64,000 bases of DNA from Enoplolaimus lenunculus. Its lineage: Eukaryota; Nematoda; Enoplea; Enoplida; Thoracostomopsidae. Numbering within the stretch: the first letter of the stretch is position 1; each line of letters begins with the position of its first letter. Shown in pieces: positions 23,051-41,594 of the stretch. The translations under genes were made by a program, and so were the position numbers. Where the stretch lies: NCBI GenBank assembly GCA_030248215.1, contig JASANG010002799.1:1-64000 (forward strand), written 5' to 3'. Below the pieces are notes generated by a model that saw only the letters and a program-made list of their open reading frames with translations, ran no database searches and was not told where the DNA came from.

Positions 23051-23513
23051 ACATTTATATACCTTGTATTGGCTTAAAAATTAGAAAAAATTATTCGTTA
23101 ATCCATCCATTCGTTGAAATTGAAAAAGTTGCTATAAAAACGCCATTTATTTATTTTCGCGTGAAAATAAATGTCCTCGTTTTCAAAAACGCAACGCTCG
23201 CTGGGTACATTCTTTTCTAGACAAAATGTATACAATTCCAGACTGTTGTCAGTGTAACAGTTCATCTGTTAATTGAACGAACTAAATTAGTGAATTTTAA
23301 AAAATACAAATAAACAGTGCATGCAACTGCAAAAATTAGCCAAAACTCGTTGTTCAATCGAAAACTATCACCATTGTTTTAGCCCATTTAAACTTTTTCA
23401 AATCCTCAGTTCAGTTTATTGTTCGAAATCAACATTCGAAAAAACTCAACTCGAGTTGAACTGAACGAGATTATTCGTCGCGAGATGAAACACCCGTTCT
23501 CAATGCTTTGTTG

Positions 23514-23664
23514 GGCCATGGTTACTTTTACGGGCGTAACAGTAGATTAAGCGTATTCCTATAAGCGCAAGCCTAAGCCTAAGCAAAAAATGTAATCTAG
23601 AATGTGAATCTACTCTCTTATAGATCCACCAGAAACCTGGACGCCCCTTAAAGTTACTTGGGAC
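23514..23664 (-). mobile_element. hAT-like TTAGGC MITE, subfamily B, with 8-bp target duplication
   Basis: Left ggccatggttactttta, right cgccccttaaagttact; both flanked by ctttgttg (23506-23513 and 23665-23672), a perfect 8-bp duplication. Core gcctaagcctaagc. Confidence 0.93.
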
Positions 23665-23807
23665 CTTTGTTGCATGAACCATTGCAAACCAAAAACGCAA
23701 CAACTATTAACATTTTGTTTACATTAAAGTGTGCGTAGTTTTTTGAATATTGTTTACTTACATGTACACATTTCATGTTCTGTAGTAAGCTACACTATGA
23801 ATTTCTG

Positions 23808-24012
23808 TGGCACCTTTGTCAGCGGTGCCGGAGTAGGCAGGGGTGGGGGCTCCCCCTAAATTCCGGGGTGGTACCCGCAAACTCGCGAGCGAGAAGCCAG
23901 ACGCATTTGAAAACTTAAGCGGTTTTTGTTTCAACCGGTTATGGTGGGGGCCCCTTTAGTGGTGGCCCCCCGAAATGGGGGTTTGGGGTGACTGCTCTGG
24001 CCCTGCCTGTCA
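23808..24012. repeat. GC-rich dispersed repeat
   Basis: Runs such as gtgggggctccccctaaa and tggccccccgaaatggggg; shares wording with 16192-16400. Confidence 0.45.
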
Positions 24013-24071
24013 AAGTATTTAGGACGGTACATAATGGTCAAAATTGCTGCTCTAATGTCTCGATTACCAGG

Positions 24072-24336
24072 AGCAAGAGCGTATAATACTCATTAACAAG
24101 AGTGTGCAACTCTGCGGCTCCCGCATGATACAAAATGTACTACCGGGCGTGGCGTTTTGGCTGACCCTCTATTATTTAAATGGGGGTCGCTGTCACATGC
24201 AACAACCCAAAATTAAACGATAACCTTTTGTTGTACCCGCCTATATAAGGGGTTGGTCAAAAACGTAACGCGTGCCGGGTGTATTTTATGCATGCGAAAC
24301 CCCAATACTTGCACACTTTTGTATCATACACTCTTG
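24072..24336. mobile_element. MITE with tgtgcaact...cttgcacactttt ends (copy 1)
   Basis: Left aacaagagtgtgcaactctg and right acttgcacacttttgtatc are inverted. Inner words acgcgtgccgggtgtattt recur at 52940 and 53967. Confidence 0.7.
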
Positions 24337-24396
24337 CCAGGGGTGACTGATATTTATTTTATCTCGAAATGGATGTACCTTCCGTTTAAATGTTGA

Positions 24397-24538
24397 CGCC
24401 AATGTATAGAACACAACCGTAACAGTAGTATAAGCATATTCCTAAGCCTAAGTCTAAACAAAAAATAGTCTAAAGCTTAAGCTGACACTATTGCGGTCCC
24501 ACAGGGGAACGTTCTGACCCTGATCTTTTTATGGGCCA
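24397..24538 (-). mobile_element. TTAGGC MITE, subfamily A
   Basis: gccaatgtatagaacac to cctgatctttttatgggcc; core cctaagcctaag. Confidence 0.82.
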
Positions 24539-24788
24539 AGGGTTGGTAAGACTATTTATTGGCTAAGATGATGGAATTTGAATATAATAAACTTGGCTTA
24601 ACGGTTCCTACATGAAACCAAAGGCATGGTCACTATGTTGTGGATATTTGCTTCAACGTAAACAAACAAAACCGTTGCGAGGATCATATTTCGTTTATGC
24701 TTAAAACCTATTTGTTTATAATATTTTTGTTTTTAATACAAAAATAGAACAAAGTAAAAAAATTAACAAAATTAATTGTTTTTTCCAG

Positions 24789-25026
24789 CACTGTAAATTC
24801 CCAACGAGTTGACTTTAACTCAGAATGAGTTGAATCACTCAGGCTGAGTTAAGACTTCCAGAACTCGGTCAATAAAACTCACTCTGAGGTATTTATTCAA
24901 CTCACCCGACTGAACTTAACGTGGGAATCAACTCAACTCATGGTGAGTTAATGTTTACTGTTATTAACTCAGGGATAACTAATTCGCTAGCGGAATTGAT
25001 TAATCAACTCATTTGAATTTACAGTG
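24789..25026. mobile_element. CACTGTAAATT MITE
   Basis: CACTGTAAATTCCCAACGAG to TTGAATTTACAGTG. Confidence 0.9.
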
Positions 25027-25145
25027 TAGGTGTACACGGTGAAGCGTTAGAATTGAGCAAAATATTTGTTATCTGCATTAAATTTATGAAGATAATTTTA
25101 GTCAAATTTAACAGTAAGCAGAGGTACATTCAGAAATTTCTGACG

Positions 25146-25310
25146 CAGTGTAAATTCTAATGAGTTGATAAATTAACTCTGGCAGAAAATTTGTTATTTC
25201 AAATTATTGCTGACAGTGAATAAAAACACTCTGAGTTGATTTTATCCACGTTACTTGATTTAATTAACTCAGAAAGAGTTCAAACAATTCCAAATTTTGA
25301 GTTCTGAACC
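25146..25310. mobile_element. Partial CACTGTAAATT MITE
   Basis: cagtgtaaattctaatgag then TGAGTT words; right end lost. Confidence 0.65.
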
Positions 25311-25696
25311 GTCAAAGTTTCACAAAAATTGCAATGCCGAGTTCAATCGGCAACTGTTGAAATGCTAAAGTTACCCTGAAATCAAGTGTGCCAGCACTCG
25401 TTGCTATTTAACACTAAATAATATAAAAACTAAACGCCCATTTCGGTTCAGAATAATATTACCCTGAGCACTGAGAGATCGGAGAACTGACAAACTTGTA
25501 CACTGGAAAGTTTAGGATTAGGCTTTAGGCTTAGTGTTTGGCTTAGGCTTAGGTTTAGGTTTGGCAGGCCCCTATATATATTTAACGTGGGCCACTGTTT
25601 GTATTTGAACGTGCCGCATATTGTAACCTGACACTGAGTTAGTCAGTTGCTCAACGTTTGTGGCATATTTTAAGCACAACCAGCTCTATAAAGTTT

Positions 25697-25967
25697 TCCC
25701 AATCTATAGAACACGGTCGGAGTAGTTAGTGATGGGCGTCGGATATTTTTGCATATCCGGATATCGGGATATTCGAATACACGTTTCTTTTCGGATACAT
25801 ATCAGGATATTTTTCATATCCGCATATTCGGATATCCGGTGATTATCTATAGTAACAAGTATAGCATATTCCTACGCCTAAGTCTAAACAAAAGTTAGTC
25901 TAAAGCTTAAGCTTACTCTATTCCAGACCCACAGAGCAACGTTCTGACCCTGATCTTCACATGGGCC
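25697..25967 (-). mobile_element. TTAGGC MITE split by a GATATCCG-word element
   Basis: Subfamily-A halves at 25697-25727 (ccaatctatagaacac) and about 25846-25967 (ending tgatcttcacatgggcc) are separated by a foreign block. Confidence 0.75.
25728..25845. mobile_element. GATATCCG-word foldback inserted in a TTAGGC MITE
   Basis: gggcgtcggatatttttgca at left and attcggatatccggtgatt at right. The interior repeats ggatat/atatcc about ten times in both directions. Confidence 0.7.
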
Positions 25968-26879
25968 GAAATTTTAAACTACAGTTTGTCAAATGACTAT
26001 AACCGTAGACTGAATTTACTAGTCTTGTATATTATCGACTAACGGTCAGAATTGGTTGACTTTAAATAGAAGAAAAAATTATTCTACAAGCAAAGTGTGC
26101 AGCATCTTGTGTACGGAAAGTACGTCTTGTTGTCTCGTACAATAACACTTGAAATTCCTTTTCTTATATTAAGCTGAAAATACGACTACTTCCGCAAAAA
26201 ATAGCTATTATTTGGTGGCAGGTTCAGAAACTTCTGACGGTCGATCTCGCGTGATTTCATATTGAAAAAATTGTAAGCTTACAAGCCAAACGCAATTTTA
26301 GCAAACTAAAGCTTATCAGTAAAATTTTAGGCTTAATCCAACGTTGTCGGACCCGGACAGCGATGGCATCCCTTGCTTCTGCCAGTGCGATTAGTTTTCC
26401 ATATACTGATCTACTTTATACGGATTATGTAGTCTCAGAATAAAATTAGACTTTTGTTTTGTTTTTGTTTATTTTTATTTGTGTTTTGAGAATATTGTTT
26501 TTATAAACAAATATTTTATCAAATGACGCGTTAAATGTTCCACAACGTTTATTTGAAATAGAGCTAACAACGAATGACTTGAGCTGGCATTCTGACAAGT
26601 AGGATTACTCTTATTTTATATGCAGCTTTCAGAAGAAAATGTACCCAGCACACGTTGCGTTTTCACTTGATTCCGCCTCGTTTATATGGCAGTAAAAGAG
26701 AGTTTTTTGTTTTTTTCAAGTATATAAAAATAGCCAAAGCGACACTATTTCGTCACCGTTGATGAAGTTTAAAAATTTTTTATATTATTGAAAATTGTTA
26801 ATCATTAAAGAACTTTTTGAAATTAGGGGTTTCCGTAACAAAAATATAATGGAAACAAACCATTAGAAAAACTAGCAGA

Positions 26880-27665
26880 GTATTGGAATTATATAATTTA
26901 AAACAATTAACTTATTTTGAAATTGTGTAATTTGAACAATTAACCATAATTGAAATTATATAATTTTAAATAATCAACCATTATTGGAATTATATAATTT
27001 AAAACAATTAATTATTTTTGAAATTGTGTAATTGAACAAATAACCATAATTGAAATTATATAATTTTAAATAATCAACAATTATTGGAATTATATAATTT
27101 AAAACAATTAACCATTATAGGAAATATATAATATAAACAATTAACCATTATAGGAATTATACAATTTAAAACAATTAACCATTATAAGAATTATATAATT
27201 TAAAACAATTAACCATTATAGGAATTATACAATTTAAAACAATTAACCATTATAAGAATTATATAATTTAAAACAATTAACCATTATAGGAATTATACAA
27301 TTTAAAACAATTAACCATTGTACGAATTATATAATTTAAAACAACCATTATTGAAATTATATAGCAATTATATAATATAAATAATTAACCATTATTGAAA
27401 TTATATAATTTAAAACAATTAACCATTGTACGAATTATATAATTTAGAACAATTGATTATTATTGAAATTATATAATATAAACAATTAATCATTATAGGA
27501 ATTATACAATTTAAAACAATTAACCATTATAAGAATTATATAATTTAAAACAATTAACCATTATAAGAATTATACAATTTAAAACAATTAACCATTGTAT
27601 GAATTATATAATTTAAAACAATTAACCATTATAGGAATTATACAATTTAAAATAATTAACCATTG
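26880..27665. repeat. AT-rich satellite of about 35-40 bp units
   Basis: Around 20 units of aattatataatttaaaacaa plus ttaaccattat variants. Even and odd units alternate between gaattatacaa and gaattatataa, suggesting a dimeric higher-order unit. Confidence 0.9.
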
Positions 27666-27670
27666 TTTCT

Positions 27671-27869
27671 TATGACTAAGGGTTGCGCTATACTTTACTG
27701 AGCTGAACGCTGCAGCGCACTCCGACGCCCGCCTTTATGCTTTGCTAACAAAAATACAGTCAAAATCTATTTTTGGAGCCCGGCAGTGTGCAGCAATGTT
27801 TCCCTTGCCATACGCCGGTACACAACGGCGTCCGGTGGCGCTCGTTGAGTATAACGCAATCCTGACTGC

Positions 27870-27870
<1 letters not shown>
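27671..27870. mobile_element. GCCGTCCG-type MITE (copy 2), diverged
   Basis: Left taagggttgcgctatactt, right gagtataacgcaatcctgac, inverted. Interior with cggcgtccggtggcgc. Contains aaaatctatttt, shared with 59797-59945. Confidence 0.65.

Positions 27871-27911
<41 letters not shown>
27870..27911. repeat. (TTA)n microsatellite
   Basis: About 13 perfect TTA/TAT triplets directly after the preceding MITE. Confidence 0.95.
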
Positions 27912-27912
<1 letters not shown>

Positions 27913-28089
27913 AACATTAACAAAATGATTAATATCTTGAATTTAAACGAATCTGAAATTACAAGCCTATGGCAAAGTTATGCCACTTTTATTTTGCACT
28001 GTGAAACATTTTGTCGCTTTTCAATTGAACAGAACTTCGCTTCATTTAAAATATTGCTAAAATTTATTATTTAAGTGATTTGACTCACT

Positions 28090-28810
28090 GGTTGTGTAAC
28101 ATTTAACTTTTTTAAACATTAAAATACACCCAATTCCGTTAATACTTAATATGTCGACGATTGTTTTAAGAATATTACGAAAAAATGTACTTGGAATATA
28201 AATAGTCTTAAAAACATGTTACATTTTAATACATTTTATTGTTTTAAAAAATGTAAAAAATTGTCTTAAAATAAAAAAAACTTTTTTAACTTTTGTTTTT
28301 AAACATTAAACTACGATCATAATTGTGTTAATATGAACACGGTTGTTTTTAGAATATTAAGAATAAATCTGCTTAGACTAAAAATAGTCTTAAAAACATT
28401 TTACATTTTAATACATTATTGTTTTAAAATGTAAAGAAAATGTCTTAAAATAAAAAAAACTTTTTTAACTTTTGTTTTTAAACATTAAACTACGATCATA
28501 ATTGTGTTAATATGAACACGATTGTTTTTAGAATATTCAGAATAAATCTGCTTAGACTAAAAATAGTCTTAAAAGATTTTAAATTTTAATACATTTCATT
28601 GTTTTAAAAATGTAAAGAAAATGTCTTAACATAAAATAAAACTTTTTTAACTTTTGTTTTTAAACATTAAACTACGATCATAATTGTGTTAATATGAACA
28701 AGGTAGTTTTTAGAATATTAAGAATAAATCTGCTTAGACTAAAATAGTCTTAAAAGATTTTAAATTTTAATTTGTTATTGTTTTAAAAATGTAAAGAAAA
28801 TAAAATAAAA
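28090..28810. repeat. Tandem repeat of about 181 bp, four copies
   Basis: cttttgtttttaaacattaa recurs near 28290, 28465 and 28645, with a diverged first unit near 28105. Each unit carries aactacgatcataattgtg. Confidence 0.9.
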
Positions 28811-29690
28811 AAACTTTTGAAATGATCATCATAATCGCTAGTAGCTGTCAATGCCTTTTTGAGTTGCATCTAAATTTTACTACTGCTCCAATTGTTTTCG
28901 AAAACAGTATATTATTTGACAAATTTCATAATGCCGATTATAGCAAAAATAAGTGTTTATTTAAGCGAATTAAGCTCTACATCAAAGGTTAACAATTGCA
29001 TAAGAACTATTCGAACATTTTTTCAAATCTTTTAAACATTTACACAGTATTTACTGAAAAAATTATATCCGATTATTGTATAAGGTTATAAATAGAAAAT
29101 TTTTTCAAAGTATACTAGTTTAGTGTGCACTAGCATTACTGCAGACACTTAGAATCTGAAAATTTTGTTCAATGAAATTGATGTACGAATGTTCTAAATT
29201 TCGCCTTGGTTCTTTTTAACCGTGAGCTGAAATGCTAAATTAAAGCAAGGTTTAGTTCACATAAGGTTAGTACTTAGCTTAGGTAACTGTTTAAAGACCG
29301 TAATTTTAATCTGTACCTGATCGCTGATTAGGGACAACTTTATACAACGAGAGACAGTTCCATACGGTCCAGTAGAAAAGAAAAGACCCGGGACCTCTGA
29401 CTCTGCTCTCTCTAGAAAAATTTCGCCTCCTAGAAACATTTCAGTTTTGCTTGTAAGTCATCACAAACCCCTGTATGCTCATTCTGTAAGGTGTACAGAA
29501 CCTACTCAGCAGTATGAGCTGACTACGGGCGTGGTTCTGCAATTCAAATTGACTAAAGAATTGTTTGAGGTCTACAGGCGATAAACTTTTTAGTTTTCCT
29601 TAACTTTTAGATAATTATTTAGTTGTAACCAATACTGATGACTAGTTTGAAACAGTTTTAGCTGTGTTAAAATACCTGTGTCACTTAGCG
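28811..29690. other. Intergenic, mostly unassigned
   Basis: No gene seen. A decayed GTAGCCA-family piece at about 29445-29545 (ttgcttgtaagtcat, tgactacgggcgtgg). Confidence 0.5.
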
Positions 29691-29760
29691 ATTTTTGGGC
29701 GACAAGTTGTCAGGTCGACGAGTTGTCGGGGGACGAATTGTCGTGATACGTCGCTAAAAC
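29691..29760. repeat. Fragment of the gacgagttgtcg family
   Basis: gggcgacaagttgtcagg and gacgagttgtcgggggacga; related to 45226-45645 and 58318-58500. Confidence 0.55.
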
Positions 29761-30429
29761 CAGAGGTCCTTCACACAGGTAAAACAGCGGAATCCGTTCT
29801 GACAGACTCAGGACAGAACAGTTATCCTTTCTATGACGGTATTGACAAAATGGCATGTGTATGTGCGGAAGTATACGCCGTTCAGACGGTCTGCCAATTG
29901 TTTGGTGTGTGTTCACTGAATGTGTGTGTCATTTTAGGATATCTCATTTGTAATTTTGAAAACACTGCAAATACGAATTCACAGCCTCTGATGTGGGAAC
30001 ATTTTTTTACAGTAGCATAGACAGTATAACGTGGATGACGCATAATTTGTTGCGTTGTTTTCTTTAGCTGGTGACAAAAATTGCAAGCACTTTTTACGAT
30101 AAATGAGTGTGTAGGCGTCGACACAGGCGTCGCAAGTTTGTCACATGCGTCAACGTTAATGAATTGTTTTTTTGTAATTTATGACTAATCGAGCGAAATT
30201 CTAAATTATTATACTTAAATTTGAGAAAAAAGACATTTAATTTGTTCATAGTGACAAATTTAAGATACTAAGTAGTTTCATCGTTGTTTTTTCACTAAAA
30301 ACGCTTAATATTCGGTTTTAGAGTTTGTTCGACTATTCGTCCAGCTCGTGTTTGCCTAAAAATAACCTGATTTTTTAAATTTTGCATGGTTAAACCTCAA
30401 AAAATCGAATTTTTCAAAAATGTAAATTT

Positions 30430-30551
30430 GAGTACACTTGCGTTCGGCATAGAATTAGGCTTATTATAATGTATAATTTCATTTTCATACTTAATAGGCT
30501 TAGGCTTACAAATAATATACTGCTAGGACAACCCTGTTCTAAACATTGGCC
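30430..30551 (+). mobile_element. Diverged TTAGGC MITE
   Basis: Core ttaataggcttaggctta, right end ccctgttctaaacattggcc; left end lost. Confidence 0.65.
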
Positions 30552-30932
30552 CAAATAATTGTTTTTTTTTGCAATATTTTTATTATATGTTCTATTGGGG
30601 CTCATAACTGTCTCATTTTTGCAATTTAGATACCACGCAACACTCGTATCTTATAAGCTATTGTTTTAAATTGTAGACAATTATCTTCCAAGTTTCTATA
30701 CTTGACATCCTACAGAAACAAATGATACTCCACAATACAATACTTCATACCAGAATACGAGTTATAAATAATTAAAATGCATTATTTGTGCAACGGAAAT
30801 TAATATTTCGAACGACAATTTTTAAGCCGGAAAAAACGGTGATTAAAACGTTTCATCAGAAAATAGCTTCAGGTTAACTTAAAATACATGAGTTTGGCAT
30901 TTTTAAGGTTGACATGTTAGAATAAAAGCATA

Positions 30933-31136
30933 CTTAGGATGGCGCTATACTTTTGATAAGGTCCGGCGCCGTTCGTCACAGTCCGGCGCCGTCCGTCACA
31001 GTCCGGCGCCGTCCGTCACTCCGGCGCAGTCCGTCACCGTTTGTTATCGTGCGGTATAGTACATGAATTAGTCACGTATGATACCGTAAGGTAACGAACG
31101 TCACCGGATGTCATCAAAAGTATTGCGCCACCCTTA
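30933..31136. mobile_element. GCCGTCCG-word MITE (copy 3), best ends
   Basis: Left ggatggcgctatacttttga and right tcaaaagtattgcgccaccc are clear inverted repeats. The interior has three direct repeats of gtccggcgccgtccgtcaca (30960-31020) in otherwise AT-rich DNA. Confidence 0.88.
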
Positions 31137-31236
31137 TTCAGATTGTTATTTTTACTAAGATCTATTGGCATATTTTTCAAATAGATGTAAGGATAATTTT
31201 CGTTTTCCCTCAAAAAGTTTTTTAATTGTAACCCTG

Positions 31237-31485
31237 CCATTATCTAAGAAATTTCTTAAAATGCCTAATAAATCCGCCAAAAACTTTCAACATAAAAATA
31301 GATTTGCTCTCCGCAATATGTTTCAGAAGAATTAATAGTCAACATGATTTTGGACGCCATTGTTTCTTAATATTTTTCCAGGTTACATCGAACGAATGTG
31401 CTGGTCTAGTTACTATCCTTTTAATAGGAATATGAAGCATATCCCATGCTGCTCAAGTGCTGAGCAATTTTTTCTAGTTGAACAT
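31237..31485 (+). mobile_element. One arm of a long-inverted-repeat element
   Basis: gcaatatgtttcagaagaat, gccattgtttcttaatattt and aggttacatcgaacgaatg match both arms of the element at 63284-64000. Confidence 0.75.
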
Positions 31486-31956
31486 TTGTTAACATTTTGT
31501 CAAATCAAAATTGACTTGACCAATCAGAGCTGGACCTAAGTCAAAAAATTAAAAATTAAGGGAAAATTTGAAGTTAAGCTAATTTCAGACATCATCTGGA
31601 TGATCATTATTCCTAAAAATTTGTTGAAGGTGAGGTACTTGTAGAATAATATACACGACCTGCCAAAGGTTCAGTTTCGTACCTTGCATGTTCATTTTTG
31701 GCAAATACCAAAATAACTTTAATTCTGAACCCACTCTCTTTATATGCCTAAAACTTCAAGGTGAAAATATTGTCAAAACTACGTCTAAAAGTGAAAACAA
31801 TAGCCTTAGTCTTAAGCTACACCTCTATATTAAACTTTCATATATAATAAATTTAGTTTAGAGTCTAACTAAAATCTAAATAGTGAAATAGTAGCTTTAA
31901 TATATCATAATTGACTATTAACAGAAACGTGTTACATATGATTAATAAAGTTACCA

Positions 31957-39631
<7,675 letters not shown>

Positions 39632-39936
39632 TCACAGACGTGGGAACGATTTCATTGTATGGGTTCCGACCACGACGTCAGCAGGCAACACTAAGACGGA
39701 AGACTACCAAATCCGATAAGAAATCTTATTTTGGCATAGAAAATAAGCCGAATATGAGGCAGAGTAGCTTAAAAAATCTCGCGAGCGAAGCAAACTAGAA
39801 TTCAACGCTATTTCTGCACTGAATGTTTTAGATTACAACACGAATGTTTATATTTGGAGTGTGGGCTGACACCACAAAGAGTTCTGTTAGCACGTGCGTA
39901 GTGCTGTATAATAGCAATTATTGACGGGAAAAAATC
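39632..39936. other. K2P 3' flank
   Basis: No gene and no clear AATAAA; presumably 3' UTR in part. Confidence 0.4.
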
Positions 39937-40180
39937 GGCCCATGTTACTTTAAGCGTGTCCAGGTTTCTGGTGTGTCTATAAAAGAATAGGTTTCGATTC
40001 TAGATTACACTGTTTTGCTTAGGCGTAGACTTACTTTCACATTATTGCAAGGCTTAGGGTTAGAAACACATTTTTGCAACGCTTAGGCTTAGGAACACAT
40101 TTTTGCAACGCTTAGACTAATAGGTATAGGCTTAGGAATACGCTTAATCTAGTGTTACGCCCCTTAAAGTAACATTGGCC
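39937..40180 (+). mobile_element. hAT-like TTAGGC MITE, subfamily B
   Basis: GGCCCATGTTACTTTAAG to CTTAAAGTAACATTGGCC; flanks aaaaaatc and aaaaattc (7/8). Core has gcttagg words between cacatttttgcaacgc repeats. Confidence 0.93.
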
Positions 40181-40430
40181 AAAAATTCAGAAAGAAACGC
40201 AAGAAAATAAGTGTTTGGTTCAAAAATACTTAATTTGACAAGAAAACTAACAGATTAAGCTTATTTTATTTAATATAAACAGTCTACGCAGCAAAAGAGC
40301 CAGCTGGTTTGGGACTTATTTCTTTTATACAAGGCGAGTAATTCCTGAAATTTCATTGGTCAAAATTTATCATCTGTAAATTTTTCAAGCATTTTATGTC
40401 TGTTATGTACTGCTTAAAATCAAGCGTAAA

Positions 40431-40705
40431 GCCCTATTCACTTATGCAAGTTTTTGTTGCGAGAACTTGCAGCATGCAGTTGCGCGCAGAAATTGCATTT
40501 TTTCATCAGCCAATGAGAAAGCGCCTGCAATAAATTCAGGAAACTTCAATGGTTATTCATACATGTGAACTAAATTCCTAGCTGTGATTTTTAACGAATC
40601 ATTTGCAGCTGCAAGTTTTTCGAACGGAATTTTTGACAAAACTTGCAATTGCAAGTTGCAGCTGCGAGTTCTCGCAGAAAAACTTGCACGTGTGAATAGC
40701 GCTTT
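40431..40705. mobile_element. GCAACTGCAA-word foldback element (copy 3), best preserved
   Basis: aagccctattcacttatgca at left and gcacgtgtgaatagcgcttt at right are inverted, with gcagctgcgagttctcgcag words inside. Confidence 0.82.
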
Positions 40706-41323
40706 AGACCTTGTGTCAAGTTGTTATCTGGTCATATTAGCCTAAATTTTTAGTAAATTCCCTGCTTGAATCGTTGTCAGTTACGATTGGGTACTTCTGA
40801 TCTTGCTTATTCAAGTGGGTAAGTCCCTTTCAATTTTTGCGCCTCACATAACATTTGCTAGCAATGCCAGCGCGCCACGCCCCGTCAGAAATTTTTGGAT
40901 CCACCTCTGGGTAAACACAAATGCGTAAAACCGAAAGATGTTTTATTTTACTGCCAATACAATTGAAGTATGCAAATATTTAGCTGGCTTATAAAAACAC
41001 CGAAAACACCCAAAATTTTTAAATTATCAAATAACTAATTTTTCATATTTGTTTCAAATCAAACAATTGCAGCATATCTGTATTGAAATGTATACTAAAC
41101 GGTTGTTACGTGATATACAAACTATTAATCCAGACCATAAAAATAACACAATTTCCAGTATTTCCATATAAAACAGCAACGGAAACAGGCACCGATTTTA
41201 TGTCTAAAACGCAAAATAACATCCGATTGCACTACGCAAGTGTATACAATATTTTATACCAACAAATTTTTAAAAATTTAAAAATAAATTTGATGATTAA
41301 AGGACCGGTTTACAAAAAACATT

Positions 41324-41594
41324 TTAACCTTTTCTCACATTGAGTTGCCTATAGGCAACTCAGCGCAGTGTATATACGTTAAATAATATATATCGCACCG
41401 TGTTTAACAATTGCAACACGTATACATTGTACTAAATCACCACAAGACGTGAGCGCCCCCTCGGGCTCGAGCGTCAAGCTCCTATAGCAGAGTGGTGATG
41501 TTATACGCCTCCCACTCAAGTCACTGAAGTTCGAATCCTAGCATAAAAGTAGGTTTCAGGGGAAATAGAAAATATTCATGTGAGAAAGGGTTAA
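41324..41594 (+). mobile_element. piggyBac-like MITE with tRNA-like core (copy 1)
   Basis: 271 bp. TTAA at both ends, inner ends cctttctcaca-type and tgtgagaaaggg inverted. The middle has tatagcagagtggtgat (A box tagcagagtgg) and agttcgaatcct (B box). TTAA duplication plus CCCTTT ends is the piggyBac signature. Its right TTAA contains the stop codon of the GPCR gene. Confidence 0.9.

Noticed and set aside
29664-30020. 118-codon plus-strand frame
   Set aside because: Covers a repeat fragment and unique AT-rich DNA, with overlapping frames on the other strand; no domain signal.
41083-41343. 86-codon plus-strand frame near the GPCR 3' end
   Set aside because: No family resemblance; it runs into the MITE end.
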